Source: Gallionella sp. (GTDB lineage: Bacteria > Pseudomonadota > Gammaproteobacteria > Burkholderiales > Gallionellaceae). From it: DNA of 64,000 nucleotides. Location of the stretch: NCBI GenBank assembly GCA_028714075.1, contig JAQTMZ010000006.1, forward strand, positions 62,001 through 126,000, given 5' to 3'. Under the pieces are notes generated by a model. The model was not told the origin of the DNA and did no database searches. It worked only from the letters and a program-made list of their open reading frames with translations. The translations under genes were made by a program, and so were the position numbers. Below, piece after piece: positions 9,801 through 17,624 of this stretch; the first letter of the stretch is position 1; every line of letters begins with the position of its first letter.

Positions 9801-10109
9801 ATGCAAAACACTTTCACCGTGCACTGCATCCCGTGGCAAGCGGGCGCCCCGCTATTGCAAGCCATCCGTGTGGCCGCGAGCAAGACCGGGCTGATGGATC
9901 AAGCCAAAGCGCAGGCTGACAAACTGGATGAGCAATGCCGCCATGCCCTTGCGCTGAGCAAAAACGGCGATGCCATCGGCTGCGCGCGTATCACGCAGGA
10001 TGGGCGAATCGAACGCATGGTAGTGTTGCCGCATGAACAGCGGGCGCTGGTCGAAACGGCGTTAACCGAAGTGTTGAACGATTATTCCAACTTGCGTTGT
10101 AAACAATAA
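9801..10109 (+). CDS. Short GNAT-like N-acetyltransferase-domain protein
   Basis: 102 aa, no signal peptide, so cytoplasmic. The stretch IRVAASKTGL...DEQCRHALALSKNGDAIGCARITQDGRIERMVVLPHEQRA matches the core of ElaA-like GNAT domains, where the GRIERMVVLP strand precedes the acetyl-CoA-binding loop. It is shorter than a full GNAT domain (about 140 aa) and the usual R/Q-x2-G-x-G/A loop is not evident (the sequence is EQRALVETAL), so acetyl-CoA binding is doubtful. GGAGG lies 6 bases before the ATG. It is a single-gene unit with its own double operator and a strong terminator. Function in copper physiology is unknown. Confidence 0.65.
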   Translation: MQNTFTVHCIPWQAGAPLLQAIRVAASKTGLMDQAKAQADKLDEQCRHALALSKNGDAIGCARITQDGRIERMVVLPHEQRALVETALTEVLNDYSNLRCKQ

Positions 10110-10212
10110 TAATTCTGTAGGCTCGAAGGGTGCATTTCCCGTCAGATAAAGCCTGCACACCATTACAGGCTCGATAGCAGGCCTGCCGCAAACCGCCCCG
10201 CCACTGTTGTTG

Positions 10213-10243
10213 ATCGCCCCACATGCTCGCCATGCGGGGCGAT
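10213..10243 (+). terminator. Terminator after the GNAT gene (module copy A)
   Basis: ATCGCCCC...GGGGCGAT stem with an ATGCTCGCCAT-containing loop, followed by TTGTTTT. The region 10170-10260 aligns with 13385-13467 after the copper-storage gene (shared GCCTGCCG, AACCGCCCCGCC, TTG/CTGATCGCCCC, TCGCCATGCGGGGCGATT and final GTGCGAC). In this copy the GTGCGAC leads into a decayed operator (10256-10270, GCGACGTATTGTGGC). Confidence 0.75.
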
Positions 10244-10325
10244 TTGTTTTGAAGTGCGACGTATTGTGGCTACGTCATAACTGAAGGTGAACTTGCGCCG
10301 CAATTATGCCGCACCAAAGCGCGGC

Positions 10326-10385
10326 GCGACATATTGTCGCGCGGCAATATGCCACATTCCAAGTCAAACAAATTGCATCGATAAT
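10326..10385 (+). promoter_or_regulatory. Double 15-bp operator and promoter of the CxxxM TonB receptor
   Basis: 10326-10340 GCGACATATTGTCGC and 10341-10355 GCGGCAATATGCCAC abut; a poor third copy (GCACCAAAGCGCGGC) fills 10311-10325 in the same 15-bp register. A -35-like TTCCAA (10357-10362), 17-bp spacer and -10-like GATAAT (10380-10385) follow. The receptor ATG is 34 bp further on with AAAGGGAGAAG as ribosome binding site. Confidence 0.75.
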
Positions 10386-10419
10386 CGCGCCGCATTTTTT
10401 ACTTAAAGGGAGAAGCGTA

Positions 10420-12669
10420 ATGCAATTGAAGCGTATAACTATCTGTGTCGCGTTGGCGTTTTCGTCCGGCGCGTTTGCGGCTGAAACAACCGGGACCACC
10501 CTGTCAGAGGTTAAGGTGATCGGAGAAAGAATCAAGCCACTGCCGGCTTTGAGCGACTCGGCGCTTGGTGGGGGAAATATTACCCATCTGCGCGCATCCA
10601 CCAGCGATACGGCAAAACTGCTTGAGGATCAGCCCGGCGTCAGCCTTTATGGCGCCGGCGGTGTTTCCAGCCTGCCGGTGATTCACGGCCTGGCGGATGA
10701 CCGTGTGCGCGTCAAAGTCGATGGCATAGACTTCATTGCCTCCTGCCCGAACCACATGAATTCGCCGCTTTCCTCTATCGACCCGACCAACGTTGGCAGC
10801 GTCAAGGTATATGCCGGTATCACGCCGGTGAGCGTCGGCGGCGACAGCATCGGCGGCTCCATCGTCGTCGATTCGCCTGCACCGGTGTTCGCCGCCCCCG
10901 GTCAGGGCAGTCTCACCAAGGGCGAGGTCGGTGCCTTCTACCGCAGCAACGGCAATGCGAAAGGCGGCAACCTTTCCGCCACCTATGCCACCGAGTCCAT
11001 CAACCTGACTTACTCCGGCGCGACCGCAGAATCCAATAATTACAAAGCGGGCGGCAATTTCAAGACGAGAACGGACACCGGTGTTACCGGGCATACCCTG
11101 CCGCTCGACGAAGTCGGTTCGACGGCTTACAAGACCCGGAATCACACCCTCGGTTTCGCGATGAAAGGCGGCAATCACATCGTCGAAGCCAAGCTGGGCT
11201 TACAGGACATCCCTTATGAGCTTTACCCGAACCAGCGCATGGACATGATGGGCAATACCCAGCATAGCTTCAATCTGCGCTATCTCGGCCAGCTCGGTTG
11301 GGGTGCGCTGGAGGCACGGGCCTATCATGATAAGGTCGATCACTTCATGGAATTCGGCCCCGACAAAAAGTTCTTATATACCGCCGGCAATTCGACCCAG
11401 GGCATGCCGATGAACACCCAGGGCAAGACGACGGGCGCCACCGTCAAGGCGAGCATCGCCCTGACCGAGCAGGATCTCCTGCGCGTCGGCGGCGAATTCC
11501 AGAATTATCGCCTCGATGACTGGTGGCCGCCCGTGGCAGGCGCTGCGGGAATGGGACCAAACGCTTTTTGGAACATCAACAACGGCAAGCGCGACCGCAC
11601 AGCACTGTTTGGCGAATGGGAAAAGAATTTGAACCCGCAATGGCTGACCATGCTTGGCCTGCGCTATGAGCGGGTAAACACGAATGCCGGCCAGGTTCAC
11701 GGCTACAACCTGGCCACTTTCCCGACGGCGGGAGCGGGTGGAATGATGAACCAGACCAGAGATGCCGTCAGCTTCAACAACGCCAAGCGCGACAAGACCG
11801 ACAACAACTGGGATATGAGCGCCTTGGCGCGTTACACGGCAAACGCCAATAACGACATCGAATTCGGTTTTGCCCGCAAAGTGCGCTCGCCCAACCTGTA
11901 TGAACGCTACACCTGGTCCACGGCGAACATGATGACGATCATGAATAACTTTGTCGGCGACGGCAACGGCTATATCGGCGACGTCAACCTGAAACCGGAA
12001 AAGGCGCACACGCTTTCTGTCACCATCGACCGGCATGATGCAGACAACAGTTGGGAGTTCAAGGCCACGCCCTATTACACAAGGGTCACCGACTACATCG
12101 ATGCCGTGCAATGGAATGGCGCGACCAACGCCGTGCGCGCTCCGTTGCTGACAAACCAGTTCGTCGTGCTCAAATACACAAACCAGTCGGCACGGCTTTA
12201 TGGTCTCGATCTCTCCGGCCATATGCCTCTGGCCAAGACCGGCATGGGCGAACTCGGCCTCAAGGGCTTGCTCACCTACACCAACGGCAAGAACCGCAAC
12301 ACGGGTGATGACCTCTACAACATCATGCCGCTCAACACCAAGCTCACGTTGACGCAGAAGTTTGGGGGCTGGGATAACGGTATCGAGGTTGTGGCCGCAA
12401 AGGCCAAGAACCAGCTTTCCAATGCGCGCAACGAAATCAGAACACCGGGCTATGGCCTTGTTAATTTGCGGGCGACCTATTCATGGAAGCAGGCACGCGC
12501 CGACTTCGGTGTCGAGAACCTGTTCAACAAGCTCTATGCCCTGCCGCTCGGCGGCGCCTATGCTGGGCAGGGAACGACCATGTCGATCAACTCCGCCGAC
12601 ATGCCTTGGGGCATCCCCGTTCCCGGCATCGGACGTTCGCTTTATGCTGGCGTAACCTTCAAGTTCTAA
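10420..12669 (+). CDS. TonB-dependent receptor with OprC-like CxxxM copper motif (receptor 2)
   Basis: 749 aa outer-membrane transporter. Signal peptide MQLKRITICVALAFSSGAFA, TonB box around TLSEVKVIGE, plug domain with RVRVKVDGIDFIASCPNHMN and a barrel ending SLYAGVTFKF. In the plug, CPNHM is a Cys-x3-Met pair in the same context as GCPNRMDPP of the copper transporter OprC/NosA, where that Cys and Met bind copper. This is the best sequence evidence in the window that the block handles copper. It is a single-gene unit with its own double operator and a strong terminator at 12685-12717. Confidence 0.92.
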   Translation: MQLKRITICVALAFSSGAFAAETTGTTLSEVKVIGERIKPLPALSDSALGGGNITHLRASTSDTAKLLEDQPGVSLYGAGGVSSLPVIHGLADDRVRVKVDGIDFIASCPNHMNSPLSSIDPTNVGSVKVYAGITPVSVGGDSIGGSIVVDSPAPVFAAPGQGSLTKGEVGAFYRSNGNAKGGNLSATYATESINLTYSGATAESNNYKAGGNFKTRTDTGVTGHTLPLDEVGSTAYKTRNHTLGFAMKGGNHIVEAKLGLQDIPYELYPNQRMDMMGNTQHSFNLRYLGQLGWGALEARAYHDKVDHFMEFGPDKKFLYTAGNSTQGMPMNTQGKTTGATVKASIALTEQDLLRVGGEFQNYRLDDWWPPVAGAAGMGPNAFWNINNGKRDRTALFGEWEKNLNPQWLTMLGLRYERVNTNAGQVHGYNLATFPTAGAGGMMNQTRDAVSFNNAKRDKTDNNWDMSALARYTANANNDIEFGFARKVRSPNLYERYTWSTANMMTIMNNFVGDGNGYIGDVNLKPEKAHTLSVTIDRHDADNSWEFKATPYYTRVTDYIDAVQWNGATNAVRAPLLTNQFVVLKYTNQSARLYGLDLSGHMPLAKTGMGELGLKGLLTYTNGKNRNTGDDLYNIMPLNTKLTLTQKFGGWDNGIEVVAAKAKNQLSNARNEIRTPGYGLVNLRATYSWKQARADFGVENLFNKLYALPLGGAYAGQGTTMSINSADMPWGIPVPGIGRSLYAGVTFKF

Positions 12670-12684
12670 AGTTGCAGCGAAAAC

Positions 12685-12717
12685 AAAAAGCCGCCGATTT
12701 TATCCGGCGGCTTTTTT
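12685..12717 (+). terminator. Rho-independent terminator after receptor 2
   Basis: AAAAAGCCGCCG, a seven-base loop, then CCGGCGGCTTTTTT; a perfect stem with a T-run, 15 bp after the receptor stop codon. Confidence 0.9.
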
Positions 12718-12788
12718 GTCGGCAGCCTATAACAAGGTGCGGGGCGACACCGTCGATAACCTGCCGCAAACCCTGTCTCAAACAGGGC

Positions 12789-12832
12789 GCGACAATATGC
12801 CGCTTATCCGCCGCACGGTGTGAGGTTATACT
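12789..12832 (+). promoter_or_regulatory. Single 15-bp operator and promoter of the copper-storage gene
   Basis: GCGACAATATGCCGC at 12789-12803, immediately followed by -35-like TTATCC (12804-12809), a 17-bp spacer and -10-like TATACT (12827-12832). Just upstream, 12752-12787 repeats the phrase CTGCCGCAAACC seen in terminator module A and forms a CCCTG...CAGGG hairpin. Confidence 0.68.
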
Positions 12833-12924
12833 TGCGCCGTGCAACATGCGCACAATGATTTTTGTGGCCGCGTGCTCATGCCTGTTTTGCCGGCTTACAT
12901 TTATCAACTTTGGGGAGATTAACC

Positions 12925-13383
12925 ATGGACAGAAGAGAAATGCTTAAAGTGACCACAGGAGGCCTGATACTTGCAGCAGCCGGGAGTACGGTGTTTGCCG
13001 CAGAAAAAACCAAGCAACCTGCCGCCCATCAGCACCAGCATGAGGCGAACAAGAACCAGGGGTTGATCGATGCCGCCGCCGACAGCGTGAAAAAAGGCCA
13101 GGCATGCCTTGGCCATGGCCTTTGGATGTTGAGCCAGCGCGAATACAAGGATATGGCCGTGTGCGCCATGCGCGTCAGCGACATGGTTGCCGCCTGTACC
13201 GCGATTGAGCAGCTTGCCAGCTACAACTCGCCGAACCTCGTCAAAATGGCCAGGGTAGTTATGGATATTTGCAAGGACTGCGAAAAGGAGTGCCGCAAGT
13301 TCGAAAAAGATGAGGAAATCTGCAAGCAGACGGCAGATTCCTGCGTCACCTGCTTCAATGAGTGCAAAAAAATAGCGGCTTGA
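12925..13383 (+). CDS. Tat-exported four-helix-bundle copper-storage protein (Csp1-like)
   Basis: 152 aa. The N-terminus MDRREMLKVTTGGLILAAAG is a twin-arginine signal, then a His-rich linker (HQHQHE) and a helical domain with ten Cys spaced along helices (GQACLGHG, AVCAMRVSDMVAACTA, DICKDCEKECRKFEKDEEIC, DSCVTCFNECKKIA). This Cys arrangement is that of the Csp family, whose members fill a four-helix tube with many Cu(I) ions; Csp1 of methanotrophs is also Tat-exported. GGGGAG lies 9 bases before the ATG. It is a single gene with its own operator and terminator. Folded export through Tat suggests it may acquire metal before or after export; which is not known. Confidence 0.88.
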   Translation: MDRREMLKVTTGGLILAAAGSTVFAAEKTKQPAAHQHQHEANKNQGLIDAAADSVKKGQACLGHGLWMLSQREYKDMAVCAMRVSDMVAACTAIEQLASYNSPNLVKMARVVMDICKDCEKECRKFEKDEEICKQTADSCVTCFNECKKIAA

Positions 13384-13418
13384 TGCCAAGCCTGCCGGGG
13401 TAACCGCCCCGCCTGCTG

Positions 13419-13449
13419 ATCGCCCCGCCTGTTCGCCATGCGGGGCGAT
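13419..13449 (+). terminator. Terminator after the copper-storage gene (module copy B)
   Basis: ATCGCCCCG...CGGGGCGAT stem followed by TTTTCTT. It is homologous to the terminator at 10213-10243, and the homology runs on into the operator at 13461. Confidence 0.8.
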
Positions 13450-13460
13450 TTTCTTGGGGT

Positions 13461-13505
13461 GCGACAATATGTCACATTTTCAGACTGCTTCTCCCTCTGT
13501 AACAT
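13461..13505 (+). promoter_or_regulatory. Single 15-bp operator and promoter of receptor 3
   Basis: GCGACAATATGTCAC (13461-13475), then -35-like TTTTCA (13477-13482), a 17-bp spacer and -10-like TAACAT (13500-13505). The ATG is 58 bp further on with AAGGGGGAG as ribosome binding site. Confidence 0.7.
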
Positions 13506-13563
13506 GCGCCGGCTTTTCAGAATTCATAAAAATTGGCCATTAAAAACACAAGGGGGAGCAATA

Positions 13564-15741
13564 ATGAAGAAGCAGTTGTTTAATAGCGGGAAATTTTTCG
13601 CATTGAGTTGTATTTATGCAAGCGTGACTACGGCATTCGCGGCGCAAGAAGCAGTAACCGAGCTTCCTGCCGTTACCGTCACCGTTGGCCGGGGTGCGAA
13701 CCTTCAGGAGATGGACATGAGCACGACGGTGATGTCCAGAGAGCAAGTGCAACAGTCTCCGGCGACTTCCGTGCAGCAGATCATCAACAAAATACCCGGT
13801 GTTTTTGCCCCTGAACAAGCCGCAGGCCAAATGCACCCTACTTCGCAGGTATTCAGCATACGGGGATTCGGTACGACCACGAACATAAATACTCTGGTGA
13901 TGGTCGACGGCATTCCCATCAATGATCCGTATTTCCGCACCATAGACTGGGAGCAGATACCAAAGGACACCATCGAACGGATCGAAGTGATCCGCGGCGG
14001 CGGCGCCACCAGCATGTGGGGCAACCTCGCGATGGGTGGTATCGTCAACATCGTGACACGCGAACCGGCAGCCGATGAAAAACGCATCAATGCCAGTTAC
14101 GGCAGCTTTAATACGAAAACCGGCGATGTGGCGGCAACCCTGGCTTCCTCCGAGAAACTTAAAGTGGGTGTAAATCTTGGCGGGACAAAAACTGACGGTT
14201 ACAACAAGGTGCCTGCCCAGTACCTGAGTTCGCAAATGGTCCCGACCGCTTCGCATGCGGGTAACCTGACATTGTCTGCCTTCTACACACCATCGCAAGA
14301 CTCAAAATATTATTTAAGGGTACTCGGGCATAAGATACAGGAACATGGTGCGCTCTGGAGCAATACGAGCAACTCCTGGGACAAATACCAGATCAACGGA
14401 GGCGGCTCGACGAAACTATCAGGCGGCGGTAGCGTCAACGTAAATGGCTGGTTCAACAAGGGTGAAATGGATACACAGAATGCTGCCACCAACCCCTCTT
14501 ATAATATCTTGACGCGCGCCGCGACCACCCCTTATGTGTCTCAGATTGAACAGGCGAAATACCACAGCCTGGGCGGTTCGCTGTTCTATAAAAACAACTT
14601 CGAAAATACCCAAAACTTTATGGCCGGCGTTGATCTGCGCGGGATAACAGCCAACGATAACGAAAATTTTTACGATAGTACTGGAGCCATGACTGCGCAT
14701 ATCGTTGCACGTGCCGAGCATCGCTTTCAGGGCATCTTTGCGCAAGGAACTTACCGGCCAAGCAGTATCCCCCTGGATGTTACGTTTGGCCTGCGCGAAG
14801 ATTTTTTCCAGACATCTAACGGTAGCCTGACCAACCAGGTCGGCGCTGGCGCTGCGGTAGTTAGCAATCTGGCTAATAAGACATATCGCCAATTCGATCC
14901 GCGCATCGGCGCCAAGTACTATTTTTCGAATGGCTTCGATGTGCGTGCTGCGCTATACAAGAATTTTGCAGCGCCGGGGATGAACCAGATGTATCGCAGC
15001 ACACGGAGCGGCACCAGCTACCTTGCCTTTAATGCAAACCTGACCCCGCAGAGCAACACCGGACAGGAAATCGGCATCGATTACAACCAGCCCGGAATGG
15101 ATGTGGCTCTTACTCTCTTTAACAACAAGCTTAACGGTTATATAGATTATGCCCCCGTGTGTTCCAGTGTGGCGGCAGGCGGATGCGATGGTAATGCTGC
15201 CATAGCCGGAACCGGGTTTAATAATGGCACCGTTAAAACAATCAACCAATACGTGAATGCCGGGGATGCCACACTGAAAGGTGCGGAACTATTGGCGAAT
15301 TGGCAGGCCAGCGAGACCGTGCAACTGAGCGGCGGGGTCACGCGGACTATCGCCTACCTCACCCGCTCCGCTTATCCAACGGCAGCGCCGATCAATCTCC
15401 AGCTTGGGCAAGTTCCAAGCTGGATGGCAACGCTTGCGCCAACCTGGCAGGCTACGCCCAGTTTGAAGCTGACGCTTCAGGTCAAAAGCTTTCCAAAGTA
15501 TTGGTATAACACCGCGCACAAGCAACAATGCGATGCGGCAACGCTCGCCGATGTTGGATTTGCTTATAAGTTTAGCAAGGCCGTTGATATTTATGGCAGC
15601 GTGCAAAACATAGGTAGCCAAAACTATAATGATAACGGGTTGAATTACACCGCGACGCAAGGCACGACTATCGAACCGACCACCGTCCCCACTTTGGGAA
15701 TACCGTTCAATATGAACGTGGGGGTCAGAGTAGCGTTCTAG
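13564..15741 (+). CDS. TonB-dependent outer-membrane receptor (copper-block receptor 3)
   Basis: 725 aa. The start at 13564 follows a strong AAGGGGGAG site and opens a signal-peptide-like N-terminus (MKKQLFNSGKFFALSCIY...TAFA). TonB box ELPAVTVTVGR; plug with FSIRGFGTTTNINTLVMVDG and the RIEVIRGGGATSMWGNLAMG strand; barrel ending FNMNVGVRVAF. The extracellular part has a Cys pair (PVCSSVAAGGCDG). It is the first gene of a run leading to the sialidase-like, TlpA-like and tonB-exbBD genes; the gap of about 115 bp after it holds a hairpin. Substrate not evident from sequence; copper is inferred from context. Confidence 0.9.
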   Translation: MKKQLFNSGKFFALSCIYASVTTAFAAQEAVTELPAVTVTVGRGANLQEMDMSTTVMSREQVQQSPATSVQQIINKIPGVFAPEQAAGQMHPTSQVFSIRGFGTTTNINTLVMVDGIPINDPYFRTIDWEQIPKDTIERIEVIRGGGATSMWGNLAMGGIVNIVTREPAADEKRINASYGSFNTKTGDVAATLASSEKLKVGVNLGGTKTDGYNKVPAQYLSSQMVPTASHAGNLTLSAFYTPSQDSKYYLRVLGHKIQEHGALWSNTSNSWDKYQINGGGSTKLSGGGSVNVNGWFNKGEMDTQNAATNPSYNILTRAATTPYVSQIEQAKYHSLGGSLFYKNNFENTQNFMAGVDLRGITANDNENFYDSTGAMTAHIVARAEHRFQGIFAQGTYRPSSIPLDVTFGLREDFFQTSNGSLTNQVGAGAAVVSNLANKTYRQFDPRIGAKYYFSNGFDVRAALYKNFAAPGMNQMYRSTRSGTSYLAFNANLTPQSNTGQEIGIDYNQPGMDVALTLFNNKLNGYIDYAPVCSSVAAGGCDGNAAIAGTGFNNGTVKTINQYVNAGDATLKGAELLANWQASETVQLSGGVTRTIAYLTRSAYPTAAPINLQLGQVPSWMATLAPTWQATPSLKLTLQVKSFPKYWYNTAHKQQCDAATLADVGFAYKFSKAVDIYGSVQNIGSQNYNDNGLNYTATQGTTIEPTTVPTLGIPFNMNVGVRVAF

Positions 15742-15792
15742 CTGATGCGCACTGCGGCAAAGGCAGTGTTGTATGATGCTCATTTGGATAAA

Positions 15793-15824
15793 GCGGTAGC
15801 GGTGGAGCAAATTCCAGCTACCGC
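15793..15824 (+). other. Intercistronic hairpin
   Basis: GCGGTAGC...GCTACCGC with further pairing inside (GGTGGA/TTCCA), 50 bp after receptor 3, followed at a distance by GGGTTTTT. It may attenuate transcription or stabilise the upstream mRNA. No operator copy lies between receptor 3 and the next gene. Confidence 0.5.
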
Positions 15825-15857
15825 AGCCAAATTGCGGGTTTTTCAAATAAAGTGAAT

Positions 15858-17105
15858 ATGAGAAATTTAGTTTTCATACTGTTTTTTGCCGCTACGGTAG
15901 CCGCGTGCCCGGCGTTGGCGGCCGATCATGCCGGGCACGGTAAAGCCGGTGCAGCCGATTCAACCGCCGCACCGGTGGATCGGGAAAAGGCCTGGAAGGA
16001 AATGCTCGCCAAGCCGTCGCTGGCGGTTAGCGCGGATTTCGATGAAAAAGGGCGTTTATGGCTCGCGGCCATCCGCGGTAAACATGTTTACGTCAGTTAC
16101 TCCGATGACCGCGGCATAACCCAGAGCGTGCCGGTCAAGGTCAATGCTGAGCCGGAAGATATTCTCGGCGACGGCGAGAACCGCGCCAAGATCATCGTGC
16201 GCAAGGGAGTGATTTACATATCCTATACGCAATGGCTGGGGAAACCCATGACCGGCGATATCCGTTTCAGCCGCTCGACCGACGGCGGGAAAAGCTTTTC
16301 TGCACCGGTTACCGCCAACGACAACCGCGAAATCATCAGCCATCGTTTCGACTCCATGGCGGTAAACGGCAAGGGGCATATCTATATCGCGTGGCTCGAT
16401 AAGCGCGACCAGAGTGCGGCGGAAAAGAAAGGCGGGAAATATAACGGTTCGGCAGTTTATTCTGCGATGTCGGATGACGGCGGAACAAGTTTCCGGCGCA
16501 ACGTCAAAATTGCCGACCATGTCTGTGAATGCTGCCGTACCGCCATGGCCGTAGATACCGACGATTATCCTGTCGTCACATGGCGCAACATCTACGACAG
16601 CAATATCCGCGACCATGCGCTGGTCAAGCTGGATGGCAAAATGGCGCCGGTACGGCTCAGCCACGAAAACTGGAATGTCGCCGCGTGCCCGCATCATGGG
16701 CCGTCCCTTTCCATCGCTTCGGACGGCATTTATCACGCCACTTGGTTCAGCAATGCGCCGCAACAGCATGGCCTGTTCTATGCGCATTCGACCAATCAGG
16801 GCAAGACCTTCTCCAGCCCGGTGAATTTCGGCAATTTCGAAGCACAACCAGCGCATCCATATGTGCTCAGCTCAGGCAGCCGCGTCTATCTTGTGTGGAA
16901 GGAATTCGACGGGGAAAGCACCGGCATTTTCGGAATGCACTCCGGCGACAGCGGGAAATCCTGGTCTGCACCGGAAAAATTGGCGGCTACGTCTGACGCA
17001 TCCGACTGGCCGCTGCTGGTCGGCGAGAGCAACCGGGTTTACCTGTCCTGGAATACCAAGAATGAAGGCTATCGCCTGATTGAAATAGGCAGCGAGAATA
17101 AATGA
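15858..17105 (+). CDS. BNR/sialidase-like periplasmic protein with CECC and CPHHG motifs
   Basis: 415 aa. Signal peptide MRNLVFILFFAATVAACPALA, a His-rich mature start (DHAGHG), then a six-bladed propeller-like repeat region with several BNR/Asp-box phrases (SRSTDGGKSF, MSDDGGTSF, STNQGKTF, SGDSGKSW). Between blades lie VCECCRTAM and ACPHHGPSL, Cys/His clusters not expected in a true sialidase and plausible metal ligands. The fold is clear; a glycosidase function is unlikely given the context. A GTG two codons upstream (15852) is an alternative start. The next gene overlaps it by 4 bp, so it is translationally coupled to the thioredoxin-like gene. Confidence 0.75.
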   Translation: MRNLVFILFFAATVAACPALAADHAGHGKAGAADSTAAPVDREKAWKEMLAKPSLAVSADFDEKGRLWLAAIRGKHVYVSYSDDRGITQSVPVKVNAEPEDILGDGENRAKIIVRKGVIYISYTQWLGKPMTGDIRFSRSTDGGKSFSAPVTANDNREIISHRFDSMAVNGKGHIYIAWLDKRDQSAAEKKGGKYNGSAVYSAMSDDGGTSFRRNVKIADHVCECCRTAMAVDTDDYPVVTWRNIYDSNIRDHALVKLDGKMAPVRLSHENWNVAACPHHGPSLSIASDGIYHATWFSNAPQQHGLFYAHSTNQGKTFSSPVNFGNFEAQPAHPYVLSSGSRVYLVWKEFDGESTGIFGMHSGDSGKSWSAPEKLAATSDASDWPLLVGESNRVYLSWNTKNEGYRLIEIGSENK

Positions 17106-17602
17106 AACGGCTTGGTGTTTTGATGGCACTGTGTTTTGCCATATTATTTTTTGCGCCCACACCGGCAGTGGCCGTTCAGCAGGAAATAAAGCCTTTTGTC
17201 CAAGGCACTTATCAGCAGATCGTTTCAGCACGGCAAGGAAAACCTTTCATTTTGGGCTTCTGGTCGTTGAGTTGCGGTTATTGCAAGGTCGAACTGGCGA
17301 TGCTCAAAAAACTGGCCAGAAAATATCCCAAACTCGATCTGGTGCTGGTATCCACGGACACGCCGGAAGAAGAAAAAATGGTTTCCGCTACCCTGGCAAA
17401 GCTTTCCCTGAACAAGGCCGAGACCTGGTTGTTTGCGGACGGTTATGCCGACCGTTTGCGTTTCGAGATCGACAAGAAGTGGTACGGCGAACTGCCGCGC
17501 ACTTATTTTTTCAACACCAACGGCGAAGTGAAAGCCATCAGCGGCAAGCTTGAGCAGGGCGAGGTGGAACAGTGGATCAAAGAGCAATATGGGCTCCGCT
17601 AG
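17102..17602 (+). CDS. TlpA-like periplasmic thioredoxin
   Basis: 166 aa. Signal peptide MKRLGVLMALCFAILFFAPTPAVA, then a thioredoxin fold with the active site SLSCGYCKVELAMLKKLA (CGYC) near residue 58 and the cis-Pro strand LPRTYFFNTNGE. TlpA/ScoI-type proteins reduce Cys pairs of copper proteins such as Sco and the CuA site. Overlapping the CECC-containing BNR protein by 4 bp, it probably acts on that protein or on copper-binding thiols (inference). tonB starts 22 bp downstream. Confidence 0.85.
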   Translation: MKRLGVLMALCFAILFFAPTPAVAVQQEIKPFVQGTYQQIVSARQGKPFILGFWSLSCGYCKVELAMLKKLARKYPKLDLVLVSTDTPEEEKMVSATLAKLSLNKAETWLFADGYADRLRFEIDKKWYGELPRTYFFNTNGEVKAISGKLEQGEVEQWIKEQYGLR

Positions 17603-17624
17603 CCCCGCAAGGACGTAGGCTTAC

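Noticed and set aside
10110-10260. Possible cobalamin riboswitch before receptor 2 (contains GCCACTG)
   Set aside because: The other conserved riboswitch segments, including the B12 box, are absent; the segment is better explained by a terminator module also found at 13385-13449.
10295-10312. GCCGCAATTATGCCGC as another operator
   Set aside because: Spacer is four bases and the half-site differs; it is at best a degenerate copy.
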